Assembly: GCA_000708835.1 (NCBI GenBank)
Contig: DF237192.1
Location: 59,878-123,877 of the forward strand
Length of the DNA stretch: 64,000 nt
Source of the DNA: Klebsormidium nitens
Lineage: Eukaryota > Streptophyta > Klebsormidiophyceae > Klebsormidiales > Klebsormidiaceae
Reading direction: 5' to 3'
Under the pieces are notes generated by a model that was not told the origin of the DNA, searched no databases, and was given only the letters and a program-made list of their open reading frames with translations. Made by a program: the position numbers and the translations under genes. Shown piece by piece: positions 40,280-51,780 of the stretch (within the stretch, counting starts at the first letter, position 1; every line of letters starts with the position of its first letter).

Positions 40280-41230
40280 AAAAAGACGCCAGATCTTTCA
40301 GACTTGCAGCCCCGATATTTCTCGTGCCTCTGGTTTTTGCATAGGTGCCTCAAGAGCGCGCCCGCTATCCCGACCAGAAGTACAAGTGCTGTTTGACCGG
40401 AGGTTCTGACGCGGTCAAGGCCGTGAAAAGAAGGCAATCCTTTGGGCGTCGATACCCATAACATTTCCCATCTGACGCTCCACCGCTCAGTCGCTCGCGG
40501 CAACCAATCTAAACAATCGCCCATGAGAAATGCTGCTTGAAAGGCGCTTTGGTTCGGGCACAGTACTCAGAAGGACCCAAGAGCTGTTGGATAATCAGAC
40601 GGTGCTCCTCGCTCAAATTCCAATTCATGCAATTGCGAAAGTGCCACGCGTCATGTATATTCGCATATGCTGCATTCAGGACAATCCGAGCGCGGCAATG
40701 ATTGTTTGCTTTTTCAGTGGGCTATTGTGTCCACCATGCAATCCACAGTAGCAAGTGATGCTGAGACTAGAGCTTCGATATGCAAAACGATGGAGTTTCT
40801 GGGCGGGAAGACTTGGAAAGCATGCTCTCAAGAGAGCCAGATTTTGGTGTACTTGAAAACTAGACTGAAAAGCCGGAAAATGCTCTTTCTGTTAGAGATT
40901 TCATGCTTGTTTTAAGTGTTTCCCTGTCCGGTCGTTCGGCTCGCGCTGACCGTTCACCGTCCCGCTCTTTGCGAAGATATTTCTTGCTGCCTTTCCGTTA
41001 CGTTCTCTGAGGCGTTAATACGTCTTGCCTATGTGACCGGAACTCTGTCCCGGGCATTCTGATGAAGTTAAAGTGCGCGGCCGGCACACCTCTCTTTAGA
41101 CGGTTGGAGTCGTACAATCGTACTTCGGTGATACGCTGCTCTATTTGCACGCATCATAGTCTTGCTTGGTCACTTTTGAAGATAGACCGGAAGGCCACTC
41201 TAATATACCGGCCCCTTTGTCGATCTCGTA
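40280..41230 (+). repeat. Large diverged repeat, copy 1 (partner 44,290-45,260)
   Basis: Collinear for about 950 bp: TTGAGAGCGCGCCCGCT and CCAGAAGTA, GCGACAACCAATC-like, AGAGAGCCAGA, TCCCTGTCCGGTCGTTCGGC, GCTCGCGCTGA, CCGCTCTTTG.GAAGAT.TTTCTTGCTGCCTT, GAGTCGTAC, GTGATACGCTGCTC, CGCTTGGTCACTTT-like. Confidence 0.88.
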
Positions 41231-42059
41231 GATAATGTATATGTAGGGTGTTAAGAAAAGGACTCTTCGAAGTGCCTCATTGGGCGGCGTCGTTTGGCTT
41301 TCGCGTGCAAAAGTTTCCAAGGTCATGCATATGAAAATTGCGGTGCGATCTTCTGGCCCAGTTCGTGCCAGTAAGTCCCTCATGTAGATGCGTCTCATGA
41401 TATGGAGCCACTTTTTACTTTGACGTTTCTCCGCAGTACATTCACAGATGCGCTGCAAGCGGAAATGCACCGTTACTTCTGCTCTTGCAAAAAGCAGCCA
41501 AGCTTATGTAGGCTTCGACGTTCATCAGGTCCTTTCTCGCTCCAATCACTAATGGCCGGAGGTTATTCTGGGCACATCTTTACTCAATTCACTACGTTGG
41601 CGTTAAGTTTGATGGCCACGATCGAGCTGTACCGTAGATACTGACAGGTTTCATTCTAATGGAAGACGAGACTGCACACGCGTCAACAGAAGTGGTATGG
41701 CGAATATATTGTAGAGGGTGTCATACCCTCTTAACCCGCCCTTCTGTCAATCTGCAAGTGTCGAACGGATGCTAAAAGTTCGATGCACCTTTGCTAGTTA
41801 ATCATTGGAAGCTTGTTTGCTACCCTAGCTAATCAAAATTGGGCTACAAGAACCTGCGACAATGACGAGAATGGCTTTCTTCCCGGCAGCAACGTCGCGT
41901 ACTTTCAATGTGACGCTAAGGCCAGGATGTCGAAAGAAGCCGGTCACTTACCTTGATTAAAGTGTAAAACCTATTTTGAGAGCTTCATCGAAGAATCTTT
42001 CCTAGGCCGGCACTCGGACCCGGACCGCCAACTGTATATGCATAAATCGACCAGGCGAA

Positions 42060-42370
42060 CCGCACAGTACAGCAGCGCGGCGCGCGGCGCTGGCGCAAAC
42101 TTCACCGGTAAAGACGCTCCGCAGCAGCGCAGCCGCCGGCGGTTTGAATTGATATTATAACGATCGCCCAGAGCGCCGACTCATTTATTGGGAGCTAAAT
42201 GAATTTGCGACCGTCGCCAGCGCAGCCACGCACAAGCTCCGTGCGCAGAGCGTCGAAACGACCGCGAACGTGCGAACTGTACGCGCGCGCTGCGGGCGTA
42301 GGCGGACGATTGCGGGCGCGAGGCCGTTGACGCTCAACGTCGGACGGGAGCGCCTCCGAGCTGTGCGCTG
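42060..42370. other. One of the GC-rich islands
   Basis: Dense CG dinucleotides and GCGCGC/CGGCG steps flanked by AT-rich sequence. Similar islands sit near 23.5, 28.1, 31.0, 34.3, 36.9, 38.0, 44.15, 46.5, 48.2, 49.5, 51.8, 56.0 and 57.1 kb. Several contain GCGGCCGC and phrases such as GCGCTGAGCGGC or GCGGCCGCGGGCG. No reading frame is conserved between islands. Confidence 0.6.
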
Positions 42371-42770
42371 CCCAGTGCTAAAAATATAGATCAAAAAAAT
42401 CATTTAGTCCCAAAGCTTGAAGCATCTACGAAGCCCCGGCAGAGGAGCCGCGGGCAACGGCGAGCTCGATTGTGCCTTACGGCATTCGCCGTGCGCTGTT
42501 GAGTGATGCCAAGTTAACCCCGCAGATCAATGTCTGATTGGGATATTTTGAATACATCGTGGACGCGTACTGTTGGCCTCTCCCTCCCCGCAAAACGTCC
42601 CATTCAAGACGATTCTTGTGAGGCCTAGGTATTTGGGAAATGTCGACGACAATGAGATTAAAGGAACTTGAGCTCTTGGCAGCCCATGCTTGAATTCTAT
42701 GCATTCTCTGACGCCCTTAACAGGATGACGGGACTATCATACAGGAACTTGATTTCGAGAATTCGCAAAT

Positions 42771-43877
42771 ATGAGCGCAAACCCTTTCAGGCCATTTCGC
42801 ACGTCAATCTCAAACACATTCGAATCGTCGCGATCGGGATCAACTGATCAAACTTGGTGCACGAAAGAACTTTGGAAGGGGACGCGTGATCACTTCGTTA
42901 TATTGGACGGCCCTCTGTACATGGGCCGGGATGTGAGCGCCTTCAACACGAATTGGAATGTTTTGGAAGGGAATTATTTCTGCAGATTCATTTCCGGCGT
43001 GCCATTAGATCTCCAGATTTTGTTTTGGAACGAAGCTAAGCACATTTCCCTGTACCGCCCAATTAGTCCGGGCATGCCAGTTCTCGAGAACCTATTTATC
43101 AAGTTTGTCTTCTTTGCCGGCCTTGAAACGCTCGGGCGTAAAGCTTTTTCGTGGTTTGCCAAGGCGTCTTTGTCAACTCAACTGGTGAGACCAGTTCTGT
43201 CAACCATTCTTTGCAACGGATTGGCTCTGAGGACGACAAACACGAGAGCTTCTGCTCAAGATCAGTGTTACACCTTGACCCCGATGCCTCTCGGCCATCA
43301 TTACGGTAGCCGTCATTTCTCATTCCTTTTTCGAGAAGGGGTATCAAACAACGAATATCACCATGTCCAAAAGAAGCCTGCGGCTTACCATGAGAATGAT
43401 CACAGGGCTGCCGCGGGTTTTATTTTGCGTCTGAGATTCTGGCCACTGGACTCAAGGTCTGTTGGTTGGACCATCAAACTTCCAATGGAAGAAAGTGGCG
43501 CCACACGTTTTACTATCATTGAAACGTCCGGACCTGATGGAAGTGTCCCTCAACTGACGTTTGCGCTTGAGGCTTTGATGGTATCAGAAGCCTGGGACCA
43601 TACTTCTAATTGTCCCACTGCAGGTGTCCGCATATCTCATCTGAGGCCTTTGTGCAAGAAGGAAAACTATCTACAAACAAGTTGCTGTGTCCTAGAGTCG
43701 AGTCCAAATCCCGGATGGGACAACTCTGGGCTAGAATGTCTTCCTGGGTTTCTGCTTGCTTGCGCACCCCAAAGTCGACATCAATCAGAAGGCTGTTTCA
43801 GCTCGCGTCATCTGAAAGCCGAGCAACCTTTTGAGTTTCGTAGCGCACCGAGTGAGTGTAAGTTAGTCGACTCATGA
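42771..43877 (+). CDS. Open frame of 368 codons, no recognised domain
   Basis: ATG at 42771, TGA at 43875-43877. By far the longest open frame of the repeat field and longer than expected by chance, but I see no domain, signal peptide or membrane segment and no low-complexity bias. Part of its 3' end and the following sequence match the repeat copy near 51.0-51.8 kb, where the frame is broken. That argues for a chance opening in repeat DNA or a decayed element protein rather than a host gene. Confidence 0.2.
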   Translation: MSANPFRPFRTSISNTFESSRSGSTDQTWCTKELWKGTRDHFVILDGPLYMGRDVSAFNTNWNVLEGNYFCRFISGVPLDLQILFWNEAKHISLYRPISPGMPVLENLFIKFVFFAGLETLGRKAFSWFAKASLSTQLVRPVLSTILCNGLALRTTNTRASAQDQCYTLTPMPLGHHYGSRHFSFLFREGVSNNEYHHVQKKPAAYHENDHRAAAGFILRLRFWPLDSRSVGWTIKLPMEESGATRFTIIETSGPDGSVPQLTFALEALMVSEAWDHTSNCPTAGVRISHLRPLCKKENYLQTSCCVLESSPNPGWDNSGLECLPGFLLACAPQSRHQSEGCFSSRHLKAEQPFEFRSAPSECKLVDS

Positions 43878-43889
43878 CTACTATGTTGT

Positions 43890-44240
43890 GCCGCTTTGTC
43901 GCCAACGCTCCTGCGCCGTCTCTGTTCCATCCGCCTGATGAAGGGCCGCTCACGAGCGTGTTTCTGGAGTCGGTCAGATCATACCGATGGTGCTTCCCAC
44001 CTCAACATGAAGCTGCTTGTCACTAGTGCTGGACCAGAGAAAAGAAATCCGACATGGGCACGTTTTCAAGGCAGTGTGATTCCAAGCGGTCTGGTCCGCC
44101 CGTAGACTCCTAGCACGTGACCACCCGGCCCCGGGCGCTGAGCGGCTTCGCAGCGGCACACGTCGAGGCGCTCCAACGGCGCGCGCTCTTAGCCGCTTCG
44201 CGGCTTCGCGGCTTCACGGCCGCGCGCGTCGAGGGGAACA
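43890..44240 (+). repeat. Diverged repeat, copy 1 (partner 51,370-51,780)
   Basis: Shared blocks: GTCGCCAACGCTCCTGCG, CCTCAACATGAAGCTGCTTG, GTGTGATTCCAAGCGGTC, CACGTGACC.CCCGG, and the island GGCGCGCGCTCTTAGCCGCT. The order is the same in both copies. Confidence 0.85.
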
Positions 44241-44289
44241 CACAATTCCCGGGAAACACAATACACATTTGTTGGCGACGTAAAGACGC

Positions 44290-45260
44290 CACGTCTCAAA
44301 ACCCGGAGCCCCAATGCCACTACTTGACTCATACTTCCTCAAACCAGAACAAAACTTCTCTTGCGTCTCTTTTTTGCTAAGGGTGTCTTGAGAGCGCGCC
44401 CGCTTTTCCAGACCAGAAGTACTTTATGCTTTTGACCCGAGTCTCGGACGAGGTCAGGGCTGTAAAAGGACGGCAGCAAATCTTTGGGCTTCCACTACAA
44501 AAGCCCACATAACCTCCTGGCCGGCTGAGGATCGTATGGCCCATAGCTAGTCGATCATATTGAATGCAAGTCCAGTTGGCTCGCGACGACCAATCGCCTG
44601 AAGGCTGCTTACTCAAAAGCGCTTAGAACCGGCGCGGGCACTCAATCAGTGGTGCCCAACTATGCAGTCGGCTGAAGCCCCATCGAACCCAAGAGCTTTG
44701 TTTCATCACCGCGCGCAAGCCCAACGCCTAAATACCAATTTATGTGAGTGCGAACGTGCCATTTAAAGAATATGCATTCTGCATTTTGACATTCCGAAAG
44801 CGGCAGTAGGTTTTTGCTCTTTCGGTGGGCTTTTGCGAAAGGTGGAGTTTCGGGGCGAAACATCAGGGGACAGTGCTCACAAGAGAGCCAGACACCGGTG
44901 TACTTGCGAACTTGACTGCACGGAAAACAATTTTGCTGACAGAAATGTCCTCGCTTGTTTGGACTGTTTCCTTGTCCGATGGTTTGGCTCGCGCTGATCT
45001 TTAGCGTGCCGCTCTTTGAGAAGATCTTTCTTGCTGCCTTCTCGTTCATTCTTAAAGCGTTCAAACTCGCTCATGTGACTGGAAGTCTGATCTAGGGCGT
45101 GATACAATCAAAGTCGGCCGGCCCACCTCCCACTCCATCCTTGAACGATAGAGTCGTACTTCGATCTGTGATACGCTGCTCTTTTTTCATCATCGAAGTC
45201 ACGCTTGGTCACCTTCGAAGATACAAGGCCAATAAGCTAATTTGGAACATGTTGGGCCAC
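44290..45260 (+). repeat. Large diverged repeat, copy 2 (partner 40,280-41,230)
   Basis: Same block order as the partner, offset about 4.0 kb. The A-type element equivalent at 44,470 has lost both boxes but keeps TTTGGGC. Confidence 0.88.
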
Positions 45261-45559
45261 GAAGAATGCAGTGGTGTTAATCAGGCTCTCATTGTGTAAA
45301 GTTTTGAGCAACAGAATTTGAGATTGTTAAGTATAAATCCAGCTTCAAGTGAACATTCTCCAGTGGCCTCCTGGCTTTGTCCACAACGGCGACCTCGACA
45401 AACGTCCGCGCAAATTTTATCCATTCGTTTCTTCTCATGGGGAAAAGGTTGCACGTGATACTACCTCCTGGTGGGGGTTCCAGTGCTCCTCTATGATTAG
45501 CCTTCACTCGAGCTCAACGCCTTTTCCAGGTTTTAAGAGGTCCCGATAAAACACACCGT

Positions 45560-45624
45560 GGCAAGGACGAGATCAGCCTGTGGTTTGTTGGCCAAAGAGC
45601 AGTGCAGCATCTCTAATCGACGCC
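45560..45624 (+). ncRNA. B-type element
   Basis: GGCAAGGACGAGATCAGCCT, TTGGCC, 3' end AATCGACGCC; 65 nt. An A-type element follows 192 bp downstream at 45752. Confidence 0.3.
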
Positions 45625-45751
45625 GTTGAGGGCGAAATGCTGTATGTATTGAGTAGAAAAGGCTTTCGACAATCCGCTAGGCTGAATTTCTGGAAAGATT
45701 TCAATACGCTCATTCATGCATCTTTTGCTGCAGAACAAAGAGGCAACTGGC

Positions 45752-45820
45752 GGCAGTGATGACAAAGGCGTTTTGGGCTCCGACCAAACAAGAGTTTTGA
45801 CATTGCTTGCGCCTGAAGCC
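45752..45820 (+). ncRNA. Box C/D-like element, canonical boxes
   Basis: GGCA, perfect GTGATGA, shifted stem TTTGG-GCTCCGA-CCAAA, perfect CTGA, AGCC; 69 nt. Confidence 0.42.
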
Positions 45821-46312
45821 CTTCGAAGCTTTCCAGTGCTCTCAATCTTATTTTACAGGCGCACAAGATAGAACCTTTCAAAAGAGGTCAACGAAACAGA
45901 GAACGGATCTGAGCAATGATGACCAGTGGCGAGAATGCTAAGCAATCTGCTTCAGATGTAGGCACGCAACGTTGCGGGGGCGGAAAGCGGAGGATCGAAA
46001 CGCAGCCATGCAATATTACTCGAGTTGGCAAACCTCCGATCGTAGCACCCTACCCAACTTTTCAAGCGAAATATGTAACAAAGGCTCCGCACGTCATTCC
46101 CCCAGGGCCAGGCCGCCTATTTTGAATCTTGCGATGAGAGCTAATTATCATGAGCAAAAGGTTTGAATTTGGTCTCGTCGGGTTCTGAAATAAGAACCTT
46201 GCTTCAAGATGATATCAGGTGGATGCTCTGAGCATATTGCAGGACTGGAAATCATATGTGGATCGCTCCAAGGCACGACTCATACCAGGACGCTCTCTGC
46301 AGAACTCCTTGA

Positions 46313-46371
46313 GGCAATGATGATACATCGCAGTACGGGTTGCCGACACCGTGACCCACTTTCAGAGATGC
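46313..46371 (+). ncRNA. C/D-like element
   Basis: GGCA, perfect C box AATGATGA, 3' end CAGAGATGC (D box altered); 59 nt. Confidence 0.3.
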
Positions 46372-47547
46372 TCCAGCAGGTCCTCTCTTTAAGAAGCTAC
46401 CGTTTACGATCGGAGGGTGCCCCAAACGCAATGGTCCAAGATGAACTGCTGCTTCTATGAGTAAGACCGTCAACGTCGGGTGTCATGGCCGCTTAGCAGG
46501 CCCCGAGCGTTCTGCGGCCGCGGGCGTTCAATGCCCGCGCACACGCGCACTGAACGGTTCAGTGCGCGAGTGGAGCAAGCAGCGGCCGTAAGCGCTCTGG
46601 GCGACTGGGCGGCAGCCCCGAACCGCCAGCTCACCAAGCGGGCGCCGGTCTGCGCCCATTGCAACGGGCGCGGCGCCGACGATTGGCGCGATTGATATAT
46701 ATTACAATGAGAACCGTCGTGCACAAGGCCAGCGTGCACGTTGGCGGTTTTCCATCTTGAAGTGCGGCATTGGACGCTGAGCACCGCGCGGCCGTGGGCG
46801 TTGGTCAATGGAGGAGCCGCTCGCGCAAGAGTGCTTTAGCTGATCCACTCAGATGTAGCAAGGGCAAGAGCCTGTGAATTTGATTCGACATCCAGCCGAG
46901 GCCTAGCTGAGAACTTCGGATTATTCGATGTTCAGATGCCAACTTTAGCCTGGACAATAAGGCAGCACCCTTCTGGTGCCTTTGTTACACAGGTTTTGCA
47001 TCTGTGTCTGGCACCCTCACTTTCAAAAGAGAGGAAGCAATTTTTGCAAGGCAGTGAAGACCCAACTGACACGTTCTCGTTCTGGGCTCCCGCCCAATCA
47101 TGGACCATGCATGGTTTTAATGCTCTGCTGGCGGCTTCCCATTGCCTTTTCAAGTCGAGTGCATACTAGATGATATGGCCCCGCCCGCAAACGAGGAATG
47201 ACCAGTTTAAGTTCAAGGCCCCCGGACATCAGAAAGAAGGCACATGGACGAGCTGGTCGGGGTGCGTTGGCCATGGAGGGCCCTCGAAATCAACTCAAGC
47301 AACAACCGATCACACAGTGACTTGACGAAAACGCTATCTTTTGCGACGCCCGGCGGCATTGTGTTTTGACTGCGCGTACGAACACGCACCTCTTTTCGAT
47401 TCTTCACTTCTCACCCACCACAGATGGCTAGAATGTTTAGTCATAAGTTCCGTTGGGCGGGCGTCGATTCTTGGTTCCTTCCTCCCAGCATTTTATCCAC
47501 GCCAAACGTAATTGTTGAAGTGTCTTACGCTATACTGCAGTAGCTGT

Positions 47548-47606
47548 GGCAAGGACGAGAGCCTCTGCATGCTTTGTTGACACAAGTACGAGGCCACTCT
47601 GATGCC
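47548..47606 (+). ncRNA. B-type element with intact 3' end
   Basis: GGCAAGGACGAGAGCCTCTG at the 5' end, ACTCTGATGCC at the 3' end; 59 nt. It shows that B-type members share the D box and TGCC end of the A type. An A-like element (TGTGATGGCAAAG, TGGGC-GTCG-GCCCA) follows about 190 bp downstream. Confidence 0.35.
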
Positions 47607-49758
47607 ATGTGGTCTGTAGGTGGATTGGACAGTGTTCCCGGAACGCGCGGGTTGATGTCTGAGTCTCCGAAGGCCAGCAAAGTTCCAAAGAATAATTGAA
47701 ACCATCCTTCCACGTACGTTGCAGAAGGGAAGGGCAGCTACAAACAGTTGTGATGGCAAAGATATTCTGGGCGTCGGCCCAACGGAAGCTCCTTTGGTTA
47801 TCTGCATTTTGGCACATTTGGAAGGAGATTCACATCCCGTTTCCATATATACGCATTAGTAAAATGTTAGTCCCTCGTTAGTCCCGCTAGCTTCCGTGGG
47901 AGCGTAATGAAACCAAGCTAAAGGCACCACATACAAAGTTCGACTGAAGCATGATGACCAGAGGAGAGCGGCTATGATGCCGAAGAGGGGGTCTTTGATC
48001 CAGTTTGCCCCCAGTTTTATCCATAAGCTGGCATTTACGACGTTGCGGCTTTCAGAGGTGAAAAGCATGATCTCAGGAATCTCGAGGGGCACTTCATAAC
48101 AAAGCTCTGCGGTCGCGAGCGGTCTGCAGCAGAGCGTCGGAGCGGTATGTATGTGAATAGGCCGGCGGCCTCGAGCGCCCTGCCCGCGCCCTGCAACTAG
48201 GTGGCCGCGGGCAAATGCACGGCCGCGGCGCCAGCGGACCAAGAGGCCAACCTGTTGTTGCAGTGCTGATGGTGTGATGTCTTTTGGCCGGAATTGGGTG
48301 GAACAGTATCGGCGGTTTGCCAATAAGCTATGCGGGGCCGCTAGCGGGGCCGCTATGCGCTGGCCCTCCTTGCGACCACGGATGCTCGGGATTGCCCGCC
48401 CGCGGGCGATCGTCAACGAAGACTTCTAGGCGCTTCGAAGCCAGCGGCGACGAGGGGCTGCATAGGTACCTTGATTGAACTACGATTGCTGTGCTTCCGC
48501 CGGGGCGCTGCAATTTCTTTGGGTGTGATGGATTGTAGTCCTCGGTCGATCACGACTGGAGATACTTCCATTCGGCAATGATGCAAGCAGCGTCCTTGCA
48601 TCGCTTGGCCCCAATTTCTGATAAGGGTCATTCGAAGAAGATCTCTAGCAGTCTGAGCCAACTCGACTGCACCAGTGCTAGGTTTGACCACGGAAACGAG
48701 AGAACCTTTCAACGCAACCGTTCGAGCCGAGTCTTCATTCTCAAACCTCGTTTCGTGGAGTATTAACTGTTCTCTACCCATGTATAGAGAAAGAGCCAGT
48801 AAGCGACATTGGTAGCGGAGGAGTACGTTGACGGCTTTCTAAGATACGGGTCCGTCTACGGTCCGATCCAGCTTGTTTGGGATTTCGTGGGAATCGTCCG
48901 TTTCCGCATTTCTTGAGCAAGTAGTACACTCAAAATCGAACGCTGGGTGCAAAGTTGGTGTGGCCAAATCGAGCGGCCAGGATGAGACGTCAATGCGCAG
49001 CAGTTCTTTGGCCCCACATGCAGTCAACCCTTGCTCAGCTCGATGCTGCTGGCAAGGCATCTAGACGCCCGAGGGGTTGAGAGCCTCGAAATTAGGTGCC
49101 GGGAGCAATTATGTGCAGGCTGCAAGCGCTCTGCGTATACGCGAGCAGTTCTTTGATTTGTGAAGGAACCACGAATGCTCCCGCCGACAACTGGTCAGCT
49201 GCGCATGCGGGTGCTAGCCGAAATGGACCGCGGAAGTCGCGTCTGCTATTGTTGGTCGTAAGAGTTTCTGTTTGCCAAGGACGCTCGAGGCGATTGCGCG
49301 AAACGGCCATTGGCGCATGATCGCTTGCCCGATAAGGTCGTGCGCGTCCAACATAAAGCTGCTTGAATATTGCGCTCGTTCTTTTTGCAGATCTTTTCGA
49401 CGTAGTGTGATTCCTACGGCCCCTCGCTTACCCGAGTTCGCCTCACCTGCCGCACGGCGGCGAGAGCTGGGCCGGTGCGCGGCCGAGCGCTTTCGTGGCG
49501 CACGCGCTAACCGGGCGCGTTAGACCCGCCGCCGCCGGGCGCCTGATAGCGCGCGCGATTTTAGTTCCTGCGCAGGCACGCTAATCATTATAATACGCAA
49601 TATCGGAGCAGGTGCGCATGCGGACCCTTTGCGACTAGGCGGTGAGACGTTTAAGCGGCCTGGCGGCCGCGCGACCGCGGACCGGCCAGCGTCTCCGTAA
49701 CGCGTGCGTTGCGCGAGCGGTTCAAAGCCTACGGTACAGTCCGTTAAGGTCGCTAGAT

Positions 49759-49820
49759 GGCAGGGAAGTCAAATACGCAGCGCCGGGCTCTAGCCCAAGA
49801 ACTCCAGTACTTCTGATGCC
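49759..49820 (+). ncRNA. C/D-like element, C box lost
   Basis: GGCAGGGAAGTC, GGGC-TCTA-GCCC, CTGA, TGCC; 62 nt. Confidence 0.33.
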
Positions 49821-51369
49821 GTGAAAGGTTTTGCAACTCAGGCCCTGAGTCGAACCGCGCGCCACGTGTTAGATTACTGGGCAACGATGAATTCAAGAGG
49901 CGCCGAGTACATTTGGAAGATGGCGCTGGGGGAAACGTCAAGCCGGCTCTGTGGGCCAGGATAATATTAGCCAACAAGGATGTGACGTGTTCTATAATCC
50001 GTATCCTTCTAGAGATCACTACTCCTGCAAAGCGTCAGAGTCAATCGGATCAGCCGACTTCCGGTATAAAGTGACATCAAAGCATTAAATCTCCAATCAA
50101 ATAGGGCTTCCCAAAGTAAGAAAAGAACACCAACCGTAAATCCTGATAAAAATCGTTTCAATGTGACATGCGAATATATGGCTTCAAATCTGTTTGTAGT
50201 TTGAAGAAGCGGACTTTATGTTAGCAGCTTCGGTCGTTGTTTCTCTTTAGCGGGTTAACCTTGTGGGTTTAGTATTTGACAAGGGCTTCTGCCAGCGGCT
50301 CATTGGGTCATTGGGAGTTTGAATTTGTTCAAACCACAAGGCCACTTTTCCATCTCGGTGGCAGTCACCCGTTATGGTAGAGTATTAGTAGGAAGTTTTA
50401 CAGATTGAAAGCGAAGTACAGTGCAGATGTATAATATGCTCAATGCTTCTTTACTTGGCTAGAGATCCAAAGAGAGTGATTATCAAACATAATTTCTGCC
50501 GGCGTTTCCCTTCTAAAATTTGTCGCAGTCATCTGAAATCCCGAAACCAAGGCAGTTGTAATAAACACCCAAACAAAGCAACGCTGATCTCACTCTAAAG
50601 AGTCTCAGAATGGCTCCACGATTGCCTCATAAATATGCAGACGCGGCCGTGGATGGCAGTGAGGACGTCAGCGGAGTGATGGGCTCAGGCCAAGAGTAGT
50701 AGCCATCCTGAAACCATACCGCTTGCCGGGCCATTTTTATTTCAGACTGCGCGCTACACACTGCCACTTAGCAAATGACTGCGCAACTCACGCGAGGTCG
50801 TACTCGAGCTTGAAGCAGATAGTTCGAAGCCCGGTCGAAGCATCTGATCCATGCAGAGCAAGAGCGACTAGCGCTCTGACTTCGACGTGCGCGTCCCGCA
50901 AGGACTCAGGCTTGCCTACGATTGCACAAGGGATACAGAGGCGGCTCGTTGTATCGTATGAAGCAGTTCTAGTACAAAGCGAACCTGATTTTGATAGAGG
51001 CTTTGACGGTTTCCAAAAGCATGGGGTTCTCCTAGATCTTAGGATAGTCCTACTGCAGGACTCGTCCAAGGCCAACGCACGAGAAAGAAACGAATGTTGA
51101 GCGGCTAGCTGTGTCCGGGATTCGACCCAACCATGGATGATACAAATTAAATCCAAATGTGACCATCTTCTTCTTCAACTTCAAAGAACGATGTTTCCAG
51201 CTTGCGTGGTAATCGAAAGGCATCGAGCATCCTCTGATAGCGCATGCCGAGTTGCTGCCTTGTGAATGCATGTAAGGCGTAGCTTTCCAGAGAGCGTAAA
51301 CGCTAGTGACTGCTCCCCTTTTTGTTATTGTATGTACAGACTGTACAGTCGCGTGATCACTCAAGATTT

Positions 51370-51780
51370 TGCCATAATGGTCGCCAAAGCTCCTGCGCTG
51401 CATTTGTTCCATATAACTGATCAAGGCCCATTCACAAACGTATTCGGCGTTGGTCAAAGCTTGCTAGCTTATAGCAATGCCGTCTAAAAGACTATATTGG
51501 GCAACCGTGACCGAGATAGTTACTGGGACCGCTTTCCAAGTTTCCCATGTCTGATTGTGCTTTCTACCTCAACATGAAGCTACTTGTCAATGTAGCCAGA
51601 GCAGAAAAGCAAATCTCCTCGTGAGCACGTTTCCAAGGTAGTGTGATTCAAAGCGGTCATTGGAACGCCGGCACGTGACCGCCCGGTGAGCAGCTTCGTG
51701 GCCGCGGGCGTCGAGGCGCTTCCGCGGCGCGCGCTCTTAGCCGCTTCGCGTCTTCGCGGCCGCGCGCCTCGAGGGGGCTC
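51370..51780 (+). repeat. Diverged repeat, copy 2 (partner 43,890-44,240)
   Basis: GTCGCCAAAGCTCCTGCGC, CCTCAACATGAAGCTACTTG, GTGTGATTCAAAGCGGTC, CACGTGACCGCCCGG, then the island GGCGCGCGCTCTTAGCCGCT, as in the partner. The island runs on to about 52,060. Confidence 0.85.

Noticed and set aside
39810-40409. 199-codon plus-strand open frame
   Set aside because: It overlaps a GC-rich island and a repeat block shared with 31.1 kb, has no domain, and the frame is not kept in the partner copy.
43970-44000. AGATCATACCGATGGTGC resembling a 5S rRNA internal promoter piece
   Set aside because: Only a short match with no further 5S sequence around it.
47856-48416. 186-codon minus-strand open frame
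   Set aside because: GC-rich island DNA gives long frames by lack of TA-rich stops; the peptide is Arg/Ala-rich with no recognisable domain.
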